Origin: an uncultured SAR86 cluster bacterium
GTDB taxonomy: Bacteria; Pseudomonadota; Gammaproteobacteria; Magnimaribacterales; AG-339-G14
Assembly: GCA_902522825.1 (NCBI GenBank)
Contig: CABYXE010000005.1
Location: forward strand, 1 to 44,132
Direction: 5' to 3'
DNA length: 44,132 nucleotides
Shown here: positions 38,425-44,132 of the stretch, one piece after another
Layout: each line of letters opens with the position of its first letter
How positions within the stretch are numbered: position 1 is the stretch's first letter
Notes under the pieces: generated by a model
Databases searched by the model: none
What the model was told of the DNA's origin: nothing
The model's input: only the letters and a program-made list of their open reading frames with translations
Translations under genes and position numbers: made by a program

Positions 38425-39282
38425 ATGACCCAACCAAAACTTACGCTTTATCACGCCAACTGGTCTCTTTGTAGCCAGATGGTAAGAGTTGCGCTATATG
38501 AAAAAGGTCTTGAATTTGATCATGTGCCCATTAAGTTATGTGACCACTATGAGGAAGCAGAAAATATCTCCAAAGATTATCTTAAAAATATTAACCCTAC
38601 AGGGGTTGTTCCGGTTTTAAAAATCAACGATGAGATCGTCAGAGATAGCGCCTACATTATTGAAAGACTGGATGAGCTGGAAGGAGCAAATAACATAAAT
38701 CTTTGGCCAAAAGAAGAAAGCGAGCGAGAGCGTTTAAGGAACTGGGTTTATGACACAACCATTACTGAAGGAGTGCCAATGGGAAAGACCTTAGGAACAA
38801 CCATTCCACTTTTTTCCATGAGCTTAATAGAAAATTTAATAAAAAAGCTTAGTTTTAAGGCCATTTGGAACATAGTTCTCAGACATCCGCGAAGGGAGAG
38901 AAAAATTGCTTTTGTAACAATGTATTTTTCCTCACTTAAAGATAGAGTTGGTCCTCTCGCATACAAAGGTTTTGTGAAAGGAATACTTGAATTAGAAAAA
39001 AGTTTACCTAAGGATGGATTTCTTTTTGGCGAGTTCAGTCATGCAGATATTAATTTGATGTGTTGTTTTTACAGATTACAAGATTTGAGATTAGATGCAA
39101 TTTTAGATATGCCTGAACTACCTAAAGTTAAGTCTTATTGGGAAAACTTAAAAAATAGAACAAGTTTTAAAAAAGGCATTTTAGATTTCAAAGATCATGA
39201 AGAAAAATTAAATGAAATATTTTCCAATAAAAATAATCCTCACCTTGAAAAATTAAAGGAAAAAATTAAAGGAAAAAATTAA
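38425..39282 (+). CDS. Glutathione S-transferase family protein
   Basis: 285 aa. The N-terminal thioredoxin-like GST domain reads LYHANWSLCSQMVRVALYEKGL (in part), with cis-Pro in NPTGVVPVLKI and the glutathione-binding RDSAYIIERLDE. The helical C-terminal domain holds GEFSHADINLMCCFYRLQDL, the N-capping region of the GST core. It probably binds glutathione in the cytoplasm; the substrate is unknown. It is longer than typical GSTs (about 210), with an insertion at about 125-165 and a Lys/Glu-rich tail. The last codons lie in a 13-bp tandem repeat, so the C-terminus may vary. Confidence 0.85.
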   Translation: MTQPKLTLYHANWSLCSQMVRVALYEKGLEFDHVPIKLCDHYEEAENISKDYLKNINPTGVVPVLKINDEIVRDSAYIIERLDELEGANNINLWPKEESERERLRNWVYDTTITEGVPMGKTLGTTIPLFSMSLIENLIKKLSFKAIWNIVLRHPRRERKIAFVTMYFSSLKDRVGPLAYKGFVKGILELEKSLPKDGFLFGEFSHADINLMCCFYRLQDLRLDAILDMPELPKVKSYWENLKNRTSFKKGILDFKDHEEKLNEIFSNKNNPHLEKLKEKIKGKN

Positions 39283-39300
39283 AGGAAAAAATTAAAGGAA
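39258..39300 (+). repeat. 13-bp tandem repeat across the GST stop codon
   Basis: The unit GGAAAAAATTAAA occurs three times in perfect tandem (39258-39270, 39271-39283, 39284-39296) plus the beginning of a fourth; a diverged copy precedes it. The unit length is not a multiple of three, and the GST stop codon (39280-39282) is inside the second copy. Confidence 0.85.
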
Positions 39301-39372
39301 ATATTTAATTTGAACAAATCCTAAAAATCTAATAATCTAAATCTCCTTATAAATTTTTCAATGGAGAGAAAA

Positions 39373-40182
39373 ATGAAAAAAAATATAAAAATGGCAATTC
39401 TAGTTGCCTTCTTAGGAGTTTTTGTTGCGTGCAGCAGTGAATCAACTCCAACATATTCTGAATTAGGTTCAGATAATTACCCCCAAAAGTTTTATGTTGA
39501 ATACGTGCCTTGCACTTATGGAGCAAACTGGTCACCAGAAGCTTTTAATCAAGACATGCTGCCTGGATGGCAAGAATTACTCGTCGAAGTAGATTCTACG
39601 ATAGTTGCTGCATACGGGCTTACCTATGAAGGTGAAAAACCCGAAGATGCGCCAGGCGATGGATTTTGGCAGTTAATTTGGAATTCCAAGGCTGACGCCG
39701 ACGCCGGCTGGGAAACTTGGGAAAGCTATGAAAAAACTGCAGATTGGAATGAATCCACTGCGGATATCTTGGCTTGTGGCACGAAAGCCGAAACTTTTTC
39801 TTTCGATGCTTATGTTCGAAGAGACGGTAATGCCTTAGGTGCTTTTAATTTGGAGTCTTTTTCTTCAGATTACCAGCAATGTCTTTATAACGAAGGGCAA
39901 GGCTCAAGCGAATTGATTGCAGTGATAGATCAATTTGAAGAATGGATAGAATCTAGCGATTCTTCTATATATGCACCTTACTCTTATGTGGTTTTAGCAC
40001 CAGATTATGAAGATGAAGAAGTAGATCTGTTTTGGGGTAATTTCAACCAAAATGCAGAATTAAGAGAAGCAGGAAATGCTTATTTCTTAAAAACAGGAAC
40101 TGATATTCAAGATGCTTTTGATAAAGTTATGACTTGTGAAGTTCCAATTGATTACGTTACTGGCGAAATACCTTTAACTTAA
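39373..40182 (+). CDS. Putative lipoprotein with two related halves, function unknown
   Basis: 269 aa from the ATG at 39373, chosen over the ATG at 39361 because GGAGAG (39363-39368) sits at the right distance. The signal peptide ends in the lipobox GVFVAC with Cys20, followed by SSES, so it is likely lipid-anchored; no Asp at +2 argues for outer-membrane sorting. The mature part is acidic and looks like a tandem duplication: residues about 40-136 and 143-256 both end in a Trp-rich D-x-F-W / F-W strand, an N-x-x-A-x-A-G segment and a Cys (C135, C255), and each has another Cys (C47, C170). I know no named family for it. It is a single-gene unit ending in a strong terminator. Confidence 0.8.
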   Translation: MKKNIKMAILVAFLGVFVACSSESTPTYSELGSDNYPQKFYVEYVPCTYGANWSPEAFNQDMLPGWQELLVEVDSTIVAAYGLTYEGEKPEDAPGDGFWQLIWNSKADADAGWETWESYEKTADWNESTADILACGTKAETFSFDAYVRRDGNALGAFNLESFSSDYQQCLYNEGQGSSELIAVIDQFEEWIESSDSSIYAPYSYVVLAPDYEDEEVDLFWGNFNQNAELREAGNAYFLKTGTDIQDAFDKVMTCEVPIDYVTGEIPLT

Positions 40183-40186
40183 AAAT

Positions 40187-40217
40187 AAAAAAAGGCTGCC
40201 TAGTGCAGCCTTTTTTT
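40187..40217. terminator. Bidirectional intrinsic terminator (lipoprotein / hupE)
   Basis: A perfect 13-bp stem has arms 40187-40199 and 40205-40217 (core GGCTGC / GCAGCC, loop CTAGT) and A-runs and T-runs on both sides. It lies between the stops of the convergent lipoprotein and HupE genes. Confidence 0.9.
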
Positions 40218-41173
40218 TAAATAACGATACCTATTACTCTATCAATAAACCAATAACTTCCTACGCCACCTAATAAGTAGGAGGCACTGGAATAGGTTAT
40301 TCTTTCTAACTTAATTTTTGAGAGCAAATAGATCCCTAATAAGAAAACAGGAATCATAATTAATTGACCGATTTCTATCCCAATATTGAAAAAAAGCAAA
40401 GACAGTAAAAGCTGATCGTTCGCTATACCAATTTCAGAAAGGGCGCCAGCAAAACCGAAGCCATGAAGCAAACCAAAACCAAAAGCCATCAACCAAGGAG
40501 TCTTGCTTAGTTTGTCTTTAGAATCAATTTCAAAAGCGAGATAGATAATAGTCAAAGCAATTAATGCCTCAATACTTCCAGATGGAAGTTTTACAATACC
40601 CAAAACTGAAAGAGCCAGCGTAAAACTATGCGCCAAGGTAAAAGCAGTTATTGTCTTCAATAAATTTTTCCAACCAAATACTATGAAGACCAAACCCATT
40701 ACGAACAAGAGATGATCAGGGCCTCCTAATAAATGTTCCACTCCTAAAACGAAATAAGCTGTTGGAAAAGTTTGTTCAATCTCAGGTATCTTAATCGTAG
40801 AATTTTTTAAATTCATTAATCCTTCAAATCGTTTCTTGTCTGAAAAATTTATCGTAACCAAAGCATCATTTAAAACGCTTAATCCGACGACTTTAACCTC
40901 AGCTCCTCTTATCGAGGAATCGCAATCTAAATTTATTTTTTCTATAGAATATTTTCCTTGTCTATAGGGACTTTGACTCAGGGCAGTACAATATTCAGGG
41001 AATATTAAAGAAGCCCTTTCTCCAATAGATTTAATTGGATACATCCAAGTTGCTTCGTAACTTCCCTCTTTTTTTTCATCAACAATTAAATGCGCAGGGC
41101 TGAACTCATGGCTTGATAGGTTAGTACCGATCAAGATTAGACTTAAAAAAAGAATTTTTTTAAAAAGCATCAT
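40217..41173 (-). CDS. HupE/UreJ-like membrane protein
   Basis: 318 aa. A signal peptide (residues 2-21) is followed by a periplasmic N-terminal domain of about 110 residues, then a membrane part of about six helices. The HupE/UreJ_2 signatures are present: GVEHLLGGPDHLLFVMGL, FTLAHSFTLALSVLG, FGLLHGFGFAGAL and FFNIGIEIGQL, with conserved His/Asp/Glu inside helices. Classic HupE/UreJ proteins are nickel or metal permeases; no hydrogenase or urease genes are here, so the cargo is unknown. The start overlaps the stop of the parvulin gene by 4 bp (ATGATG over TGA), so the two are coupled. Confidence 0.85.
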   Translation of the reverse strand: MMLFKKILFLSLILIGTNLSSHEFSPAHLIVDEKKEGSYEATWMYPIKSIGERASLIFPEYCTALSQSPYRQGKYSIEKINLDCDSSIRGAEVKVVGLSVLNDALVTINFSDKKRFEGLMNLKNSTIKIPEIEQTFPTAYFVLGVEHLLGGPDHLLFVMGLVFIVFGWKNLLKTITAFTLAHSFTLALSVLGIVKLPSGSIEALIALTIIYLAFEIDSKDKLSKTPWLMAFGFGLLHGFGFAGALSEIGIANDQLLLSLLFFNIGIEIGQLIMIPVFLLGIYLLSKIKLERITYSSASYLLGGVGSYWFIDRVIGIVI

Positions 41174-41970
41174 TGTTTAAAACTTGGACTAATTATTACT
41201 TGATAATCTGTTTTCAGCTCATCAATAAATTCTTTAACTTGCTCGTCTCTTTGGCGCATTAAAAAATCAACTTTGACTTGAGGAATTACTTCCTCAAAAG
41301 AGGGTTGATATTCTTCTCTGGAATCTAAAACCTTTACAAGATGACTTCCATAGGTAGATTCAATTGGTCCTTGCCAAGTATCAATAGATAAATCCGAAAA
41401 CGAAGCTGAGAAATTCTTTCCAAAGTCTCTCTCAATATCTAAGAGACTTTTACTAGAGAAATTTTTTCCCAGCAAAAAAGGGTCAGCACTTAGAATAGAC
41501 TTGTTACTTGAAAGATCTTGCATTGCACGAGCTGCTCGTGATTTTCCTTCTTTGTTCTGAGCAAAATAAAGATGAGTAAAACTAAAACTTTTAGGAATTA
41601 GATAGGACTCCTTAGTTTCTTGATAAAAACTTTCAAGATCTTTAATTGCGGGCTCAGTAGAAATGGTTTCCTGTTTAAGAAAAGTAATTTTCTGTGCAAG
41701 TCTCCTTTTAATTATCCTGTCTTCACTATCTAGCCCAAGCCTCAAAGCTTCTCTATATAGAATTTCTTCTTCAACCAAGCTGTCTATAATTGATCGAATT
41801 TCATCATTATCAGGCTCTCTGCCAACCTGCAAACTCCAAGTATTAATTAAAGCAATTACTTCTTCATTTGAAATATAAATAGTCTTTTCTTCGTTAGGAG
41901 GGTTTAGAAACAGGTCTATCAAAAAAATTGATAAACCTATTCCTAAAAATAAGGTTAGTTTTTTAGACAC
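41170..41970 (-). CDS. Parvulin-type peptidyl-prolyl isomerase, membrane-anchored
   Basis: 266 aa. A single N-terminal helix (about 5-22) anchors a periplasmic protein. A SurA/PpiC-like helical part (about 30-95, with SLVEEEILYREALRLGLD, typical of this group) precedes a PPIase-like domain at about 120-225 with FSFTHLYFAQNKEGKSRA and the C-terminal GPIESTYGSHLVKVLDS. The domain is somewhat reduced, so catalytic activity is uncertain. It sits between the DUF3604 gene (8-bp gap) and hupE (4-bp overlap), suggesting that it folds or matures one of those products. Confidence 0.82.
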   Translation of the reverse strand: MSKKLTLFLGIGLSIFLIDLFLNPPNEEKTIYISNEEVIALINTWSLQVGREPDNDEIRSIIDSLVEEEILYREALRLGLDSEDRIIKRRLAQKITFLKQETISTEPAIKDLESFYQETKESYLIPKSFSFTHLYFAQNKEGKSRAARAMQDLSSNKSILSADPFLLGKNFSSKSLLDIERDFGKNFSASFSDLSIDTWQGPIESTYGSHLVKVLDSREEYQPSFEEVIPQVKVDFLMRQRDEQVKEFIDELKTDYQVIISPSFKQ

Positions 41971-41978
41971 AAATCTAA

Positions 41979-43724
41979 TTATTCAATATATTCTGCTAAA
42001 TCTGATTGCATTGATTGAGCAGCAGGTAATTCATTAGACCCAGTTGGCACAAACCAAATTGGGGATGACCAAGCTCTTTCTTGAATAGTGTCATGAATAT
42101 CTGGTCTAGGGGCAAGGCCTCTTCTTAATGCATCCCAAGTAGACCATCGACAAGTTGGATTTTCTAAAACTCTGACGTAATAGAAAGCTCTATCGTTTGG
42201 ATTAAAATCAGGATCTGTCCAAGTTGCTTTTAATTCAGCAGAACCAACATCTTTTGAAAAGGCGCAAGTCTCTATATCAACTCTAGCTCCATTATCAGGA
42301 CATCTGTTTGTAGTGGGATCAACTTGCAAGCCATTAGAACAGGCAACGTCATATATTACTTCTGTTGGCGATGCATCAAATTGATTTACCGATCCTTTAA
42401 TGATTTGTACTCTTTGCAAAGGCGCGCCATGTTTATCTCTTTGAGCCCAGACTAAAAAGCTTGGAACTTTTTCGCCATCAGCCAAAATCTCTCCACCCAT
42501 TGTCGAACTACTCGCGTAGGCAGCTTTCACCAAATTTTCATCATTCAAATCCAATTTATTGGTTTCAAAGCCTCCAAAAAATCTAACTTTCATTCTATTT
42601 CCAGTTGTCGCAAATGTCTCTTTACGACGCATTGCTGAGAATAGTGAATCTCTAGTATTTTCTTCAGCCCAAACACCAGCTAGACCGGATGCGCCCCAAG
42701 TTTCAAAACCTGTATTTGCATAAGTTCCTTGATCAGTCTCAGTTAAACTTACACCTGCTCCTCCTTGAGGTAATTGCGAAGCTTGTAAATCAGATAAAGG
42801 CACACTTCCTCTTCCTTCGGGCGTACCGTCAATGATTCCTATCTTAGACCAAAAATCATTCTCGCTATATGCTCCAGCACCGGTATGCGAATCGCTTGCT
42901 CCTATTAGACCAAATTTGAAGGGGTTACCTTGAGCGCTATATTCTAGAACCATTCCCTTTAAAAATGCTTCTCTGACGTAACCTCCGGAAGGAAAACTAT
43001 AAGTCCTTGGAAAAGAGCCGATTCTAGAATCGTATATTCCGAAATCTGCAAATTCATCGTTAGGAGATAAAAGCGGATGAGTGTCGGAAGTACCTTTTAC
43101 TTGAGTCATTTCCACTAAAGGTTCATTTCTCATTCGCATTTCAGAATATGCTTGAGTGATTGGTTTTCCGTTGAAGGTTTGCATGTCAAACATAGCTCCA
43201 TTTGACCCATTAGAGTTGTGAGGAATAGCTATTGAATCAATTCCCATTTCTCTTAAACCATCCATCCATTTCCACAAATTTTCCGGATTTATTGAATCAA
43301 TCCTTGTATGTGGCCTTACTGGTATTTGGTTGCCTTTAAATATTACATTTCTGTGCAAGTTTCCATTACCTACATCTGTTGAAGTAGTAAATTCATAAGC
43401 CGAAAAAGTTGTAAATTTGCCTGGATCATTCGCCTCTTCGGCAGCACGGACGATGTCTGCCCAAGCAGAAATATGTGTGTCATGGTCAAAAACCGTGGAG
43501 CCCAATTGCAAATGAGGAGTAAGTACCGCTCTCCATAACGTTGGATCCCACCAAGGTCGAACGTCAGTTAGAATATTTCTCACTTGACTACCAAATAAGT
43601 TAAATCTATCAACTATGGACTCTACGTTAAGGTTCTCCTCTCTATTTAAATTATGAAATACATCAACGCCTGGCAGGGTTGACGCATAGGATGAAGTATC
43701 AGACCAAGCACTTATCATTCCCAA
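41979..43724 (-). CDS. DUF3604 family protein, missing its N-terminus
   Basis: 581 aa from a TTG at 43724, but this is not a true start. The first residues, LGMISAWSD, match the middle of the DUF3604 domain, where family members have DH-x-E-x-LG-M, and the frame continues two codons upstream as FL before sense is lost and a stop appears. The N-terminal part with the signal peptide and the metal-binding GD-x-H-x-HT motif is absent. The remainder is intact: SAYEFTTSTDVGNGNLHRNV, IPHNSNGSNG, GLIGASDSHTGAGAY, RRKETFATTGNRMKVRFFGG and AWSSPIWFVP. DUF3604 proteins are PHP-like, probably exported, and of unknown substrate. It is clustered with the parvulin and HupE genes. Confidence 0.85.
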   Translation of the reverse strand: MGMISAWSDTSSYASTLPGVDVFHNLNREENLNVESIVDRFNLFGSQVRNILTDVRPWWDPTLWRAVLTPHLQLGSTVFDHDTHISAWADIVRAAEEANDPGKFTTFSAYEFTTSTDVGNGNLHRNVIFKGNQIPVRPHTRIDSINPENLWKWMDGLREMGIDSIAIPHNSNGSNGAMFDMQTFNGKPITQAYSEMRMRNEPLVEMTQVKGTSDTHPLLSPNDEFADFGIYDSRIGSFPRTYSFPSGGYVREAFLKGMVLEYSAQGNPFKFGLIGASDSHTGAGAYSENDFWSKIGIIDGTPEGRGSVPLSDLQASQLPQGGAGVSLTETDQGTYANTGFETWGASGLAGVWAEENTRDSLFSAMRRKETFATTGNRMKVRFFGGFETNKLDLNDENLVKAAYASSSTMGGEILADGEKVPSFLVWAQRDKHGAPLQRVQIIKGSVNQFDASPTEVIYDVACSNGLQVDPTTNRCPDNGARVDIETCAFSKDVGSAELKATWTDPDFNPNDRAFYYVRVLENPTCRWSTWDALRRGLAPRPDIHDTIQERAWSSPIWFVPTGSNELPAAQSMQSDLAEYIE

Positions 43725-43727
43725 AAA

Positions 43728-43946
43728 GAATCGCAGGAATTAATGTTAGCTCGTAATCCAAAATATATATTAAGAAACTATCTTGCGCATCAGGCTATTG
43801 AGAAAGCTGAAAAAGGTGATTATTCTGAAATAGATCTTTTGATAAATTTACTTGCTAAGCCATTCGATGAGCATTCAGAATTTGAAACTTATTCAGCAGC
43901 ATCTCCAGAATGGGGTAAGTCTCTGGAAGTATCTTGCTCTTCGTAA
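43728..43946 (+). pseudogene. selO: 3' fragment of selO (YdiU, protein adenylyltransferase)
   Basis: The frame from about 43728 to the stop at 43946 encodes NPKYILRNYLAHQAIEKAEKGD-type sequence (NPKYILRNYLAHQAIEKAEK) and ends in SPEWGKSLEVSCSS, the conserved C-terminus of SelO/YdiU. SelO is a pseudokinase-fold enzyme of nearly 500 aa that transfers AMP to proteins; only about 70 C-terminal residues remain and the catalytic domain is missing. The homology starts at the point where the opposite-strand DUF3604 homology stops (about 43725-43730). It is either a real deletion/inversion remnant or a chimeric join in the assembly. Confidence 0.85.
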
Positions 43947-43980
43947 CCAAAAGATAAAAAAACATTCCTGTAAAAAAGTA

Positions 43981-44010
43981 GAACCCCCGAGGCCGAAGCT
44001 TCAGGGGTTC
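43981..44010 (-). terminator. Intrinsic terminator for the minus-strand gene at the right edge
   Basis: The arms GAACCCC (43981-43987) and GGGGTTC (44004-44010) enclose a second short stem GAGGC/GCTTC with one G-T pair and a CGAA loop. On the minus strand a run of six T follows (43977-43972). On the plus strand no T-run follows, so it serves the gene ending at 44062 rather than the selO fragment. Confidence 0.7.
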
Positions 44011-44061
44011 AAGGGGGGGAGAAGAAACTCTTAAAAAACTTTATTCGTTTCTAACTTCGAT

Positions 44062-44132
44062 TTAAGCACCGAAAGTTAAGATTCCTAAACTACCTACATA
44101 AAGTAGGGTAGAGAAGCAAGCAACATAACCCA
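44062..44132 (-). CDS. C-terminal end of a membrane protein (runs off right edge)
   Basis: The minus strand reads GYVACFSTLLYVGSLGILTF-GA then TAA (44064-44062), a hydrophobic helix typical of a membrane protein C-terminus; the other two minus frames stop early. A terminator on the same strand follows about 50 bp later, which supports a real gene end. Too little is present to name it. Confidence 0.45.
   Translation of the reverse strand, partial: GYVACFSTLLYVGSLGILTFGA

Noticed and set aside
43852-44034. 60-codon plus-strand frame overlapping the selO fragment end
   Set aside because: Out of frame with the SelO homology and runs through a terminator hairpin; no coding features.

Overview
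The window is AT-rich, densely packed chromosomal DNA from a free-living gammaproteobacterium. The gene order atpB-parB-parA-rsmG-mnmG-mnmE-yidC-yidD-rnpA-rpmH | dnaA-dnaN-recF-gyrB, followed by gmhB-GlyRS-trkH-trkA-fmt-def, is the classic gammaproteobacterial origin region. Short spacers, many overlapping genes, frequent TTG starts and no tRNAs, IS elements or phage genes suggest a streamlined genome, perhaps a marine SAR86-like lineage. That placement is an inference from gene style, not a database match.

Layout. 1-8.4 kb: minus-strand replication-side block (ATP synthase start, ParAB, rRNA/tRNA modification, YidC/YidD membrane insertion, RNase P protein, L34). Two possible origin signals lie here: an AT-rich spacer with degenerate DnaA boxes (4479-4722) and a cluster with two perfect DnaA boxes just upstream of dnaA (8478-8525). 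8.6-14.5 kb: dnaA-dnaN-recF-gyrB, with a perfect ParB-binding parS palindrome inside recF. 14.5-20.7 kb: minus-strand housekeeping genes, where a single-chain glycyl-tRNA synthetase occupies the place where relatives usually have the two-subunit enzyme. 20.8-22.7 kb: purE-tsaC-aroE.

22.7-30.9 kb is a complete aa3-type cytochrome c oxidase operon with assembly factors: coxB (with a fused cytochrome c domain), coxA, ctaG, coxC, surf1, a SCO-like gene, heme A synthase, heme O synthase and SCO1/SenC, with a small DUF2909 gene on the opposite strand. Directly after it (31.0-32.8 kb) are four tandem, mutually paralogous small three-helix membrane proteins I cannot assign to a known family. They read as a duplicated two-gene unit (type I, type II, terminator, type I, type II, terminator), headed by a promoter with a 13-bp inverted repeat resembling a Fur box. 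This is the best candidate for an undescribed system here.

32.8-44.1 kb: a quinone oxidoreductase-like enzyme, gshA, pckA, a dienelactone-hydrolase-like protein, a small DUF4345-like membrane protein, a glutathione S-transferase with a 13-bp tandem repeat across its stop codon, a lipoprotein with two related halves, and a minus-strand HupE / parvulin / DUF3604 cluster. The DUF3604 gene lacks its 5' end and abuts, head to head, a 5'-truncated selO fragment at about 43725: either a real rearrangement scar or an assembly or amplification chimera. A partial minus-strand membrane protein runs off the right edge.
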